A stretch of DNA of 64,000 nt from Marinobacter psychrophilus (lineage in GTDB: Bacteria; Pseudomonadota; Gammaproteobacteria; Pseudomonadales; Oleiphilaceae). The stretch lies in NCBI RefSeq assembly GCF_001043175.1, contig NZ_CP011494.1, positions 248,001-312,000 of the forward strand, written 5' to 3'. Numbering within the stretch: the stretch's first letter is position 1; each line of letters opens with the position of its first letter. The notes beneath the pieces were generated by a model. It did not search any database. It had not been told where the DNA came from and saw only the letters and a list, made by a program, of their open reading frames with translations. The position numbers were made by a program, and so were the translations under genes. Positions 53,388-63,287 of this stretch are shown piece after piece.

Positions 53388-54452
53388 ATGCGTAAACTGA
53401 TCGTGGCCACTTTGGCCTTGGCCGCAACCCTGGCCACCGCCTCAGCATTGGCTGAGGAAACTTATAACCTGCGACTGGCGGAGACCTGGGGCCCCAACTC
53501 GCCCATATTGGGGGACACCACCAAACACATGGCAGAAATGGCAGAAACCATGTCTGGCGGACGGCTGAAAATCCGCATCGATTCGTCCAATAAGCACAAA
53601 GCGCCTTTTGGCATTTTTGACCTGGTGCGCAACGGCCAATACGACATGGGCCATACGGCCTCTTATTACTATAAGGGCAGCATTCCTAACGCCATGTACT
53701 TCACCACCACGCCTTTTGGCATGATAGCGCCAGAGCAGTACGCCTGGTTCTATCACGGTGGCGGCATGGAGCTGGCGCAGAAGGTCTATCAGCCTTTTGG
53801 CCTGCTGTCGTTTCCTGGTGGCAACACCGGCAACCAGATGGGTGGCTGGTTTCGTGAGGAAATCACCTCACTGGATGACCTGAAGGGCATCAAGATGCGC
53901 ACCCCGGGGTTTGCTGGTGAAGTGATGTCAGAGCTCGGTGTTGCGGTAACCAACATTCCACCGGGCGAGCTTTATAGCGCCTTGGAACGTGGCACCATTG
54001 ACGCCCTTGAATGGGTAGGCCCAGCTCTGGACCTGCAAATGGGCTTTCACCAGATTGCCAAATACTATTATTCCGGCTGGCAGGAACCCGGCGCCGAAAC
54101 CCAGTTTCTGATTAACGAAAAAACCTGGAACAAGCTGCCAGAAGACCTGCAGGAAATTCTGCGTGTGGCGATGCGCACTGCGGCCTATGACATGTACATC
54201 CAGAGCACCCATGAAAGCGGCGTGGCCTGGAGCCGTATGCAGCAGGATTACCCGGACGTTACCCATAAAATCTTCCCGCCGGAAGTCATCAGCGCTCTGC
54301 GCGATGTCACCGAAAGGCTGTTGAAAGAGGCCAGCGACGCAGACCCGCTGGCGAAAGAAATCATTACCTCCCAGCATGAGTACCTGAAGCAGGTGCGCCA
54401 GTGGACTAACATTTCTGATAAGGCGTATCTGAACTCAGTTGTTAACGAATAA
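53388..54452 (+). CDS. TRAP transporter solute-binding protein (DctP family), without permease genes
   Basis: A 354-residue periplasmic binding protein with a signal peptide ending 'ATASALAEE'. 'LAETWGPNSPILGDTTKHMAEMAETMSGGRLKI' and 'MGGWFREEITSLDDLKGIKMRTPGFAGEVMSELGVAVTNIPPGELYSALERGTIDALEWVG' are typical of DctP-type proteins, with the ligand carboxylate-binding Arg in 'KMRTPG'. The 'GIDALEW' and 'YYYSGWQEPG' forms recall the group that binds alpha-keto acids and similar. No DctQ or DctM gene follows; a polyamine ABC operon does. Cotranscription with the chemoreceptor upstream suggests a role in sensing. Confidence 0.9.
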   Translation: MRKLIVATLALAATLATASALAEETYNLRLAETWGPNSPILGDTTKHMAEMAETMSGGRLKIRIDSSNKHKAPFGIFDLVRNGQYDMGHTASYYYKGSIPNAMYFTTTPFGMIAPEQYAWFYHGGGMELAQKVYQPFGLLSFPGGNTGNQMGGWFREEITSLDDLKGIKMRTPGFAGEVMSELGVAVTNIPPGELYSALERGTIDALEWVGPALDLQMGFHQIAKYYYSGWQEPGAETQFLINEKTWNKLPEDLQEILRVAMRTAAYDMYIQSTHESGVAWSRMQQDYPDVTHKIFPPEVISALRDVTERLLKEASDADPLAKEIITSQHEYLKQVRQWTNISDKAYLNSVVNE

Positions 54453-54500
54453 ACAGGCGGAACACCAGGATTTGGCAGAATCAAAAACTGGTTAAAAAGA

Positions 54501-54581
54501 ATGCAACTGCGGGCGTTGTGGATTATCCTCACGCCCCTTTTGCTTTTTGTGATCATCCACGGTGACACCGTTTCGATTTAG
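54501..54581 (+). CDS. Possible 26-residue hydrophobic small protein
   Basis: A short frame between the TRAP binding-protein gene and potA. The encoded peptide begins 'MQLRALWIILTPLLLFVI' and is a single hydrophobic segment with a short polar end, as in small membrane proteins or leader peptides. It lies over a hairpin and nine bases before potA. AAAAAGA upstream is a poor ribosome-binding site. It could be a leader peptide, the start of a lost permease gene, or chance. Confidence 0.3.
   Translation: MQLRALWIILTPLLLFVIIHGDTVSI
54511..54541 (+). terminator. Possible terminator between the TRAP binding-protein gene and potA
   Basis: A 6-bp stem GGGCGT / ACGCCC with a 14-base loop, followed by C-TTTT-GC-TTTTT. 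The stem is short and the loop large, so at best a partial terminator or attenuator in front of the polyamine operon. Confidence 0.4.
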
Positions 54582-54590
54582 GCTGGTTTG

Positions 54591-55727
54591 ATGGAAAAAA
54601 CGTTACTTTCGCTGAGCACAATCAGCAAACAGTTCGACGGCAAAACCGTATTGGATTCGCTCACGCTGGATATTTTTGACGGTGAGTTCATCACCCTGCT
54701 AGGCCCCTCCGGTTGCGGCAAAACCACACTATTGAGAATGATGGCGGGTTTTGAGCTTCCCGACTCAGGCACGGTTACCCTCGCCGGAGTCGACATTACT
54801 GACCAGCCTCCCGAGCAGCGCCCCCTCAATACCGTATTCCAGAGTTACGCCCTTTTTCCCCACATGTCAGTGTATGACAACGTAGCCTATGGCTTGAAAA
54901 TGGAAAATCGGCCAAAGGCGGAAATCCGTGAACGGGTAGAAGAAGTCTTGGCGATGGTGCAGCTGGAAGATTTCGTCTCGCGTAAGCCGCACCAGTTATC
55001 TGGCGGCCAACAGCAGCGGGTAGCGATCGCACGCGCGGTGGTAAAGCGGCCCAAAATGCTGTTGCTGGACGAACCCCTGTCGGCACTGGATTACAAGCTG
55101 CGCCGCACCATGCAGGTAGAACTCAAGCGCTTGCAGCGTGAACTGGGCATTACCTTTGTGTTCGTGACTCACGATCAGGAGGAAGCGCTGTCTATGTCAG
55201 ACCGCGTTGTGGTGCTGAAAGACGGTTATATCCAGCAGCTGGGCACACCGCGAGAAGTTTATGAGCGCCCGGCCAACTTATTTACCGCGCGCTTTGTGGG
55301 GCAAACCAATTTTTTCCCGGGGCAGGTCACCAGCATAATCGATCACGAGATCAGCGTGGATGTGTTCGGCCTGAAAAGGGTACTGAGTAAACCCTCTTTT
55401 CGTGTAACCGTGAACCAGTCATTACACGTATTGCTGCGCCCGGAAGACATCCGTGTGCTGGCGCCAGGCGACAGCGAAGGCGTGGCCGGCGAGATTGTCG
55501 AGCGTAATTACAAAGGCAGCACTTTGGATTCGGTGATTGAGCTGGAAGACGGCAGCCAAGTGATGGCCAGCGAGTTTTTCGATGAAGACGACCCAACCTT
55601 CGATTACAACATTGGCGAGAAAGTTCGGGTTAGCTGGGTAGATGGCTGGGAATGGCTGTTGGCCGAAGAACAAGACCAACCGTTGACCGACGAAGAGGAG
55701 CAGGCAGCCGATGATGCTGAGCATTAG
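54591..55727 (+). CDS. potA: Polyamine-type ABC importer ATPase PotA
   Basis: A 378-residue ATPase with Walker A 'GPSGCGKTT', signature '[16 protein letters not shown]', Walker B '[12 protein letters not shown]' and the H-loop '[14 protein letters not shown]'. The C-terminal TOBE domain ('[15 protein letters not shown]') is present, as in PotA/PotG. ATG 54591 is used. Its 3' end overlaps potB by 17 bases. The strongly acidic tail after the TOBE domain ('[13 protein letters not shown]') is somewhat unusual. Confidence 0.92.
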   Translation: MEKTLLSLSTISKQFDGKTVLDSLTLDIFDGEFITLLGPSGCGKTTLLRMMAGFELPDSGTVTLAGVDITDQPPEQRPLNTVFQSYALFPHMSVYDNVAYGLKMENRPKAEIRERVEEVLAMVQLEDFVSRKPHQLSGGQQQRVAIARAVVKRPKMLLLDEPLSALDYKLRRTMQVELKRLQRELGITFVFVTHDQEEALSMSDRVVVLKDGYIQQLGTPREVYERPANLFTARFVGQTNFFPGQVTSIIDHEISVDVFGLKRVLSKPSFRVTVNQSLHVLLRPEDIRVLAPGDSEGVAGEIVERNYKGSTLDSVIELEDGSQVMASEFFDEDDPTFDYNIGEKVRVSWVDGWEWLLAEEQDQPLTDEEEQAADDAEH

Positions 55728-56571
55728 GCAACAGCCCTTTAGAACCGCTGTTCTGGTGCTGGTGTGGGGTTGGCTGCTGTTTCTAGTGCTGGCGCCCAAC
55801 CTGCTGGTGGTGGGCGCTAGTGTGATGACCCGCGACCCATCCACGTTTATCGCCTTGCCACTGAACCTGGATGCCTATCGCCAGTTGTTCAATCCGCTGT
55901 ATCTGGACGTTTTTTTACACTCCTTATGGATGGCAACATTGACCACGGCGATATGCCTGCTGATTGGCTATCCATTTGCCTGGGCGCTGTCGAAAGTGCA
56001 GAAACGCCGGCAGATGCTGCTGATATTTTTATTGATCATTCCCTTCTGGACCAATTCGCTGGTGCGGGTTTACGCTTTGAAACTGATTCTAGCCACCAAT
56101 GGCCTGCTGAACACAGCACTGCTGTGGCTGGGTTGGATTTCTGAGCCTATACAAATGCTGTACACCCAGGGTGCGGTTATTATCGGACTGGTGTATCTGT
56201 TGCTGCCGTTTATGATTCTGCCTTTATACGCGGTGTTTGATGATTTACGTCAGGACGTGCTGTTAGCCTCTCACGATCTGGGTGCAGGACACCTTGCCAC
56301 CTTCAGAAATGTGATTATTCCGCTCACCCTGCCGGGTGTTCTGGCTGGCGTTATGCTGGTGTTGCTGCCGGCCATGGGGCTGTTTTTTGTGCCGGACATA
56401 CTCGGTGGCTCGCGCAGCCTTCTGGTGGGCAACGTGATTAAAAATCAGTTTCTGGATGCCCGCAACTGGCCGCTTGGTGCGGCTGCCAGCATCGTGCTGA
56501 CCCTGACCATGGCGTTGTTGATGTTCGCCCACCGCCTGAGCAAACAACGCCTGGGCGAGGAGAGCTCCTGA
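55711..56571 (+). CDS. potB: Polyamine-type ABC importer permease PotB
   Basis: A 286-residue permease with six membrane helices. The docking loop '[33 protein letters not shown]' is the EAA motif of binding-protein-dependent importers, and '[19 protein letters not shown]' is conserved in PotB/PotH. It starts within the end of potA (GAGGAG upstream) and shares its last base with the start of potC. Confidence 0.92.
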   Translation: MMLSIRQQPFRTAVLVLVWGWLLFLVLAPNLLVVGASVMTRDPSTFIALPLNLDAYRQLFNPLYLDVFLHSLWMATLTTAICLLIGYPFAWALSKVQKRRQMLLIFLLIIPFWTNSLVRVYALKLILATNGLLNTALLWLGWISEPIQMLYTQGAVIIGLVYLLLPFMILPLYAVFDDLRQDVLLASHDLGAGHLATFRNVIIPLTLPGVLAGVMLVLLPAMGLFFVPDILGGSRSLLVGNVIKNQFLDARNWPLGAAASIVLTLTMALLMFAHRLSKQRLGEESS

Positions 56572-57338
56572 TGCGCTGGCTACCGCGGACTTACCTGGCA
56601 CTGATCTACCTTCTGCTGTATATCCCCATCGCCGTGTTGGTGGTGTTTTCGTTTAACGATTCCCGCACCGGCTATAGCTGGGGCGGGCTTAGCCTGCGCT
56701 GGTATGAGTCGCTGTTCAGCAATTACGCCATGATGAAAGCCTTGGGCAACTCGCTGTTCCTAGCGCTTACGGCTGCTACCGTGTCTACCCTGATTGGCGC
56801 GTTGACCGCACTGGCGCTTCATCGCTATCGTTTTCGCGGCAAAAAAGCGCTAAAAGGCATGTTGTTTGTGGTGATGATGTCTCCGGAGATCGTACTGGCT
56901 ATATCCTTGCTGGGTCTGTTTTTGCTGGCGGGTATCCAGCTGGGCTATGTGTCGTTACTGCTGGCCCACGTCACCTTCTGCTTACCGTTTGTCGTGATTA
57001 CCGTCATGGCGCGGCTTAGCGGATTTGACGAGCGTTTGCCGGAAGCTGCACGGGATTTGGGCGCCAGCGACTTCACCATGACTCGCACCGTGCTGATTCC
57101 GGCTATTATGCCGGCGCTGATGGCGGGTTGGCTGCTGGGCTTTACACTGTCCATGGATGATGTGGTCGTCAGCACCTTTGTTAGTGGACCCAGTTACGAA
57201 ATATTGCCCCTGCGCATCTACTCTATGGTGCGGGTGGGCCTAAAACCTGAAGTAAACGCTTTAGGCACTTTGTTACTGGTGTTTTCACTGGTGATGCTGT
57301 TGTTGTCGCAATGGATATTGATGAGGAACAAACAATGA
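56571..57338 (+). CDS. potC: Polyamine-type ABC importer permease PotC
   Basis: A 255-residue permease pairing with PotB. The stretch 'IYLLLYIPIAVLVVFSFNDSRTGYSWGGLSLRWYESLF' is typical of PotC/PotI, and the EAA loop reads 'LPEAARDLGASDFTMTRTVLIPAIMPAL'. It overlaps the potD start by 4 bases (ATGA). Confidence 0.92.
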   Translation: MRWLPRTYLALIYLLLYIPIAVLVVFSFNDSRTGYSWGGLSLRWYESLFSNYAMMKALGNSLFLALTAATVSTLIGALTALALHRYRFRGKKALKGMLFVVMMSPEIVLAISLLGLFLLAGIQLGYVSLLLAHVTFCLPFVVITVMARLSGFDERLPEAARDLGASDFTMTRTVLIPAIMPALMAGWLLGFTLSMDDVVVSTFVSGPSYEILPLRIYSMVRVGLKPEVNALGTLLLVFSLVMLLLSQWILMRNKQ

Positions 57339-58375
57339 AAAAATTGGCATTGGCGGGAATACTGACGGCTGGCCTTGTCGGCTGTAGTTCGGAAGAGCCC
57401 AAGGTACTGAACCTGTACAACTGGTCTGAATATATGCCTCAGGAAGTGATGACCCGCTTCGAGGAAGAAACCGGTATACAAGTGGTATACACCACCTATG
57501 ACAGCAACGAGGCTATGTACGCCCGCTTGAAATTGCTGGACGACAGCGCCGCTTACGATCTGGCCGTGCCGTCTACCTACTTCGTGAGCAAAATGCGTAA
57601 CGAAGGCCTGCTGATGCCAATCGATCGCAGCAAGATTGAGGGCTTTGACCAGCTTGACCCGGAGCTGATTAATCTGGATATCGATAAAGGTAACGAATAC
57701 AGCGTGCCTTACATGTGGGGCACCACCGGGCTGGGCGTAGATACTGCCACCATCGACGGTGAGCCGGTCACTGCCTGGGCAGATTTGTGGGAGGAGCGCT
57801 TTAACGGCCGGGTTATTCTGACCAATGACATGCGCGAAGTGTTCCACCTGGCGCTGCGGGTGTTGGGTTACTCCGGTAATAGCACCGACCCGCAGCAGAT
57901 TAAAGAGGCTTATGAAAAGCTCACCGAACTGATGCCTTCGGTAAGAACCTTCAACTCCGATGCCCCGCGCATGCCGTTTCTGGAAGGCGAAGTGGATATT
58001 GGCATGATCTGGAACGGTGAAGCGGTAATGGGTAAAGACGTTCTGGAATCGCTGGAATACGTGTATCCGGAAGAAGGCATTATTGTGTGGCTCGACAGCT
58101 TCGTGATTCCGAAGAATGCCAAGAACCCAGATGCCGCCCACAAGTTCATCAGCTTTGTGCTGCGCCCGGAAATTGCTGCTCTGATCAGTACAGAAATCGG
58201 CTATGCCACACCGGTGCTGCCTGCGCGTGAGCTGCTAGACGATTCGGTTGCTAAAGATCGCGCCAGCTACCCCACGGCGGCAGACATGGTGAACGCTGAA
58301 TTCCAGACCGACATTGGCGATGAAGCGATGCAGATTTACGCCAAGTATTGGGAAAAACTGAAGTCGGGTCGTTAA
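57335..58375 (+). CDS. potD: Polyamine-type ABC importer binding lipoprotein PotD/PotF-like
   Basis: A 346-residue binding protein anchored as a lipoprotein: the lipobox is 'GLVGC' with Cys17. The mature start 'KVLNLYNWSEYMPQEVMTRFEEETGIQVVYTTYDSNEAMYARL' is typical of PotD/PotF, and 'VPYMWGTTGLGVD' and 'NDMREVFHLALRVLGYS' are conserved. ATG 57335 with GAGG upstream is preferred to the open frame from 57311. It completes the potABCD operon for uptake of putrescine or spermidine; which polyamine cannot be told. Confidence 0.92.
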   Translation: MKKLALAGILTAGLVGCSSEEPKVLNLYNWSEYMPQEVMTRFEEETGIQVVYTTYDSNEAMYARLKLLDDSAAYDLAVPSTYFVSKMRNEGLLMPIDRSKIEGFDQLDPELINLDIDKGNEYSVPYMWGTTGLGVDTATIDGEPVTAWADLWEERFNGRVILTNDMREVFHLALRVLGYSGNSTDPQQIKEAYEKLTELMPSVRTFNSDAPRMPFLEGEVDIGMIWNGEAVMGKDVLESLEYVYPEEGIIVWLDSFVIPKNAKNPDAAHKFISFVLRPEIAALISTEIGYATPVLPARELLDDSVAKDRASYPTAADMVNAEFQTDIGDEAMQIYAKYWEKLKSGR

Positions 58376-58483
58376 TCTGACCTGCTATAAGCGGTCTGCC
58401 TGGGGGCAATTGCGGCCGGGCAGGCCGATGAGTATAAAAGCGAACTCGCAGCCGTTTATGTGTCGTAAATGCAGGTGTCAGAC

Positions 58484-60864
58484 ATGGCAATGATCTACAA
58501 ACAACTGATCGACACAGCTGGAAGGTCGCTTTCTTCGATGTTCTTGGCACCCCTCCTTCTGACACTGCCGTGCCTCATGGTTGCTGCCCTGTGTTGGTTG
58601 GCGATAGGTTCTTCAGTTGCCTCTGCGGCCAGTCAACCGGTCACCGAAGGCTAGGAATATCGCTGGGGCGACTCCCCGATAGACGCCAACGGTATCCCTA
58701 CATGGACAGAAACGTCCGCTCCGGATCAGTGGTCCGCCATCGATTTCCCCTCAAATCCGCCCGACCGGAATGGCCGTAACAACGTGTGGTACCGGGTCAA
58801 ACTGCCGGCCACTGGCACGATCCGATGCTCTATATATTTAGCATTGATCTGATTGTGCAGGTCTGGCAAGGCGACCGGCAGATTTACCAGTTTGGTGAGT
58901 TCGATGCCGAGGGCCGCGGCGAGTTTGCTGGGTGGCCCTGGCATGCTATTGCACTGCCGCCGGATTATCACGACAAGCCCCTGTATTTCAGAATTTATTC
59001 CAACTATATCGATATTGGTTTATGGGGCAAAGTGGCTGTTATGGAACAGCAGGCCCTGGTGCCTTATATTCTGAAAAATTCGGTTAAATCATTGATCGTG
59101 GCTGGAATGTGCGCGTTTCTGGCACTACTGGCTGCAATTTTTGCGTTCTTGCGCAAAGACGACCAGGGTTTTAGTGGCATTGCTTTATTTTCCTCCAGCT
59201 CATCACTCCTGCTGCTTGCCGGCACTGATGCGAGCCAGCTGCTGTGGCACCAGCCGTTAGTGTGGGAGTATCTGGAAGCCATCTCTTATTACATGGTGCC
59301 GGTTGCCCTGGGAGTGATGCTGGTGCAAGGGCGTGGAGCAAGGTCGGCGCGCTTGCTCAGACGGCTGTGGCAGCTGCATCTGCTGTACTTGTTGTTGGCG
59401 CTGGGGGCATCGCTTTTGGGGTTGGTCACTCTGGCAGCTACCTATCCTGTGTTTGACGGTCTGTTTTGGGTGTCCTTGATCGTCATGTCGGGCATGGCGT
59501 TGTTCAATTTCCGCCAGATGTCTGGTGCGCAGCGACTGTTGCTGGCGGTATTTAGTGTTTATTGTCTTCTGTTAATAGCCGATATGGTGGTGGCTCACGG
59601 ATTTTTGCCTTGGGTAAGAGTGCCCGTTAGCTGGGGTGTTTTGCTATTTCTGCTGGCGGTTGTCAGCATTTCAGTGGTGCATTACCGTCAGATTCAGATT
59701 CAGATTCAGCTTCAGCAAATGAACTCGCGCCTTGAACAGGAGGTGGCTGAACGCACCGCAAAAGCCGAGGCATTGACCCTCCGTGAGCGCCGGCGAGTTA
59801 AATTGTTGACCTTTGAAAATGAGAAGAACCACCTGTCCGATGTGGTTGTCGCGAGCTTGCAGAGCTGCGTTTCGTTAACCCAGGCCATGGAATTGCTGGT
59901 GCTCGAACTTCCTGACTTGACCAGCCCGCTACGGGGTGTCCTGTACCAGCCGGATGCGCTATGCACCTACTTGCCTGAGGACTGCTGGCGCCAGGTTGTG
60001 AGCTGGGGTTACAACTCTAACCCTTCCAGCCCTTTCACCAACTCCAGCACGTTGCCAGAGACGTTTGATGGCTTGATAAACCTGCCGCCGCCCACTCGTC
60101 TGTTTGCGGATATCCGGGACTTGCCGTTAGACGATACCGATTTGCCCACCGCTCTGCACAACCTGTGTTTATGGATTAACGTGCAAAAGGCTGAGAGCGG
60201 GAGACACACGATTGGTTTGTTGCAGCTGGTAATGCCGGAATACTTTTCTGCCAACACAACGGAATACGGCATCGCCCGTTTGTATTTTTCAATGGATCAG
60301 ATTATCCAGAAAATAGGGCTTACGCTGTCCGGTGTATTATTACAGGATGATTTACAAAAATTTTCTTACGAAGACGCGCTCACTGGGCTGCACAATCGCC
60401 GCTTTTTTGATCGATTCATAAAGCACGAGCGGGCGGTGTGTTTGCGCAGTCAACGCCCGCAGACGTTATTGATTGCGGATGTGGACCACTTTAAACGCTT
60501 TAATGACGATTACGGCCATGAAGTTGGCGATCTGGTGCTGCAACGCATTGCCAGTGAGTTGGCGCCAGCGTTTCGCGAAAGCGATGTGGTTTGCCGCTAT
60601 GGCGGCGAGGCATTTGTGATAATCATGGCCGGTGCCAGCAGCGCTCAGGCGAAAGCAAAAGCGACGGGGTTGTGTGAGCGGGTACAGAGCCTCAGGCTTG
60701 AGCATGAGGGTGTGGCTTTGCGGCCTTTGACGATTTCAGTGGGGGTAGCCAATTGGCCGGACAGTACCCTCAATCCAGAAAAGCTGATGGGGTTGGCTGA
60801 CAAGGCGCTTTATCGAGCGAAACGGAACGGCCGCAACCGCGTGGAGGTGTCTTACAGCGGTTGA
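58484..60864 (+). pseudogene. 7TM-DISM/GGDEF protein, with amber codon, frameshift and degenerate active site
   Basis: A membrane diguanylate-cyclase-like gene with several lesions. A signal-anchor start ('LLLTLPCLMVAALCWLAIG') is followed by TAG at 58652-58654. The same frame continues with a plausible extracellular sensor ('NNVWYRVKLPATG') until about 58815, where one base is missing; the sequence resumes in another frame ('WHDPMLYIFSIDLIVQVWQ'). From there it is open through a 7TM region, a coiled coil and a GAF-like stretch to a GGDEF domain. The active-site loop is 'CRYGGEAFVI' instead of GG[D/E]EF, so catalysis is probably lost, while the inhibitory-site RESD five residues before it is kept. 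A start at GTG 58786 could make a 692-residue remainder without the sensor. Confidence 0.8.
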
Positions 60865-60875
60865 GGTAGGGCTGG

Positions 60876-61319
60876 TCAGACTACCAACACCGGGCACTTG
60901 GCGTGGCTGGTTACCCGGTGCGACACGCTGCCCAGCAACATGCCGTCTTTGTCGCTATGGGTGCCGCGTGTGCCCACCACAATCAGGTCAGCTTCTTTGT
61001 CCCGGGCGAACTGTACAATCACTTTGGAAGGCCGCCCGCTTTTGACAAAACCGCGCACATGAGTGGCCTCATGCCCCTTGGCATGTTCTTTGGCGTGATT
61101 CACAATCTCTTTGGCGTACTCTGAAAGCACTTTGTCGGGGATGTCCATGCTGTCTGGACGGTTGATGGACAAAGAGGCCTCAAACAGGCTGTGGTGCTTG
61201 TACACGCATAGCAGAAAGATCTCGACGTCAGGAATCAGCCTTTGTAAGCCGATGGCTTTATCCAGTGCGTTCATTGAGTTTTTGGAACCATCTACGGCGA
61301 CTAATATGCGTTTGAACAT
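60876..61319 (-). CDS. Universal stress protein, TeaD-like
   Basis: A 147-residue UspA-family protein. The N-terminus 'FKRILVAVDGSKNSMNALDKAI' and the nucleotide-binding motif 'VVGTRGTHSDKDGMLLGSVSHRVTSHAKCPVLVV' (G-x2-G ... G-S) are typical. It is 15 bases after the TRAP large permease gene on the same strand. In Halomonas the TeaABC ectoine TRAP importer is followed by the same kind of gene, teaD, whose ATP-binding product dampens transport; a similar regulatory role is likely here. Confidence 0.9.
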   Translation of the reverse strand: MFKRILVAVDGSKNSMNALDKAIGLQRLIPDVEIFLLCVYKHHSLFEASLSINRPDSMDIPDKVLSEYAKEIVNHAKEHAKGHEATHVRGFVKSGRPSKVIVQFARDKEADLIVVGTRGTHSDKDGMLLGSVSHRVTSHAKCPVLVV

Positions 61320-61334
61320 TCCGCAGTCTCCTGA

Positions 61335-62621
61335 TTAGGCCGGAAAAGCCAGGTCGCGCAAGAACAATGCAATCTGCGGGAACGCGATAATCAATCCGGC
61401 AGCGACGATCAGCATCGCAATGAACGGCGGTGTGCCGCGAATTACATCCATATAGGGCCGTTTGAAAATGGCGATAGCGGTAAATATGTCGCAGCCAAAT
61501 GGCGGTGTGGCAGAGCCAATGGCCACCTGCAGGGTGATGAGTACGCCCACTAAGACAGGGTCTAGCCCTGTGGCCTGAATGGCCGGCGCAAATATCGGCG
61601 TCAGCACCAGAATTACCACAATCGGGTCGACAAACATGCAGGCTATAAAGAACGCGACACAGATGGTAACCAAAACGCCAACCGGGCCTGCCTCATTGAT
61701 ACCCACCGATTCCAGAATGGCTTGAGGGATCTGTGCAAACGACAGAATCCATGAAAAACCATTACCCACGGCCACCAGAATAAACACCACGGCGGTGATC
61801 AGGCCGGTGGATTTAGCGATGCGGTAAATGTCCGTGAGCTTGAGTGAACGAAAAATCAGAAATTCCAGCAAGAAAGCATAGAGCACGCATACTGCGGCTG
61901 CTTCGGTGGGGCTGAAGATACCGCCGTAGATACCACCAACAATAATCACCGGGAAAAATAGTGGCCACAGAGCCTCGCGCACGGCGCGCCCGCGCTCGCC
62001 CCAGGTAGCTTTAGGCTCGGTGGGCACGTTGTTCTTATAGGCGTATAACAGGCAATAGAGTGAAAACATGAACAGAATCATTAGGCCCGGGCCAATGCCG
62101 GCGATAAACAGTTCAGCTATAGAGGTTTGCGAGACAACCCCGTAAATAATCATACCAATGCTGGGGGGAATCAAAAACGCAATATCACTGGCGTTAATAA
62201 TCAGCGCCAGGGTAAAAGAATCGGAATACCCTGCTTTCAACATTTTCGGCCGCAACGGTGAACCTACAGCTACCACGGTGGCCTGGGTAGAGCCCGAAAC
62301 CGCCCCAAATAGGGTGCAGGAGGTGGCCGCGCTAATAGCCAGCCCGCCCTTGATGTGGCCAATAAACGCCATCACCATATTAATGAGGCGATCAGCCGAC
62401 TGGCCGCGGGTCATAATGTCTGCGGCTAGAATGAACATCGGCACCGCAATCAGCGACGCGGGGCGAATACCGCCCATCATTTGCTGAATAAAAGTGCCCA
62501 TCTGGCCGAAGCCGTCGAACATCATTACAAAGCCGACAACAGCAGCGGTTGTCAGCGGGATCATCATCGGGAAACCCATTAGCAGGAGTCCGATCATAAT
62601 GACCATCAGTATTGTTGCCAT
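61335..62621 (-). CDS. TRAP transporter large permease (DctM/TeaC-like)
   Basis: A 428-residue integral membrane protein with 11-12 hydrophobic segments. 'LIAVPMFILAADIMTRGQSADRLINMVMAFIGHIKGGLAISAATSCTLFGAVSGSTQATVVAVG' is the DctM signature region, and 'IPPSIGMIIYGVVSQTSIAELFIAGIGPG' the second. It uses a sodium or proton gradient to bring in the ligand carried by the binding protein. Fifty bases separate it from the small subunit. Confidence 0.92.
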   Translation of the reverse strand: MATILMVIMIGLLLMGFPMMIPLTTAAVVGFVMMFDGFGQMGTFIQQMMGGIRPASLIAVPMFILAADIMTRGQSADRLINMVMAFIGHIKGGLAISAATSCTLFGAVSGSTQATVVAVGSPLRPKMLKAGYSDSFTLALIINASDIAFLIPPSIGMIIYGVVSQTSIAELFIAGIGPGLMILFMFSLYCLLYAYKNNVPTEPKATWGERGRAVREALWPLFFPVIIVGGIYGGIFSPTEAAAVCVLYAFLLEFLIFRSLKLTDIYRIAKSTGLITAVVFILVAVGNGFSWILSFAQIPQAILESVGINEAGPVGVLVTICVAFFIACMFVDPIVVILVLTPIFAPAIQATGLDPVLVGVLITLQVAIGSATPPFGCDIFTAIAIFKRPYMDVIRGTPPFIAMLIVAAGLIIAFPQIALFLRDLAFPA

Positions 62622-62671
62622 GATTCTTGCCTTTTATGGTCTGCTCAGAGTCTGGTCTGATTCATGCTGCT

Positions 62672-63262
62672 TTAAACTTCGGTTTCGGTCTCTGCATAGC
62701 CGTCCACCAAACCGGTGGATAAGTACACGTCTTTACTGGTTAAATTCTTGACGGCGGTTAGCAAATACTGAATGCCGGTAACGGCAAAACCGATGGGTGC
62801 CCAAACATAGATCGTCCAAATTTCTATGCCCAACGCGGGTAGAATCCGACCGCGATCGTACAAAGTAACGATGTAGCCGTAGGAGTGGTAGCACAAGAAG
62901 AACATCATCGCGGCGGTGAACAGAGCGATAACGATCATCAACACCTTTCGGCCCCTAGCGGGAATGGCGTCGTAAATCGCTGACATGCGAATGTGGCGCC
63001 CGTGGCGGGCGGCGTAGCCAATGCCGGCGAAGGTAACCAAAATAATGAGAATACGGTTGATCTCGCCGGAAAAAAACATGCCTTCGCCGAATACAAAGCG
63101 GGCAATCACGTTCACGCAGGTGTTCAGTGCCATCAAAATGACGCCAGCAGCAAGCATTACTGCTTCGATTTTGGCAATCCACTCATCGATGGTTCCCAGA
63201 AAACCGGGCAGTCCCGAATCATAGTGGCCAGTGTCGTCTAAGTCCGGGGAGTTCTCGGTCAT
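62672..63262 (-). CDS. TRAP transporter small permease (DctQ/TeaB-like)
   Basis: A 196-residue small subunit with four membrane helices; 'LAAGVILMALNTCVNVIARFVFGEGMFFSGEINRILIILVTFAGIGYAARHGRHIRMSAIYDAIP' is typical of DctQ. The N- and C-terminal ends are acidic. It lies between the binding-protein gene and the large subunit. The gap before it carries two GC-rich hairpins. Confidence 0.9.
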   Translation of the reverse strand: MTENSPDLDDTGHYDSGLPGFLGTIDEWIAKIEAVMLAAGVILMALNTCVNVIARFVFGEGMFFSGEINRILIILVTFAGIGYAARHGRHIRMSAIYDAIPARGRKVLMIVIALFTAAMMFFLCYHSYGYIVTLYDRGRILPALGIEIWTIYVWAPIGFAVTGIQYLLTAVKNLTSKDVYLSTGLVDGYAETETEV

Positions 63263-63287
63263 GAGCTATGCTCCGGAGTGGCAAAGT

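Noticed and set aside
58469..60864. Stop-codon reassignment (UAG read as an amino acid)
   Set aside because: UAG interrupts two genes, but several intact genes in the window end in TAG, and the GGDEF gene also carries a frameshift, so mutation or sequence error is simpler.
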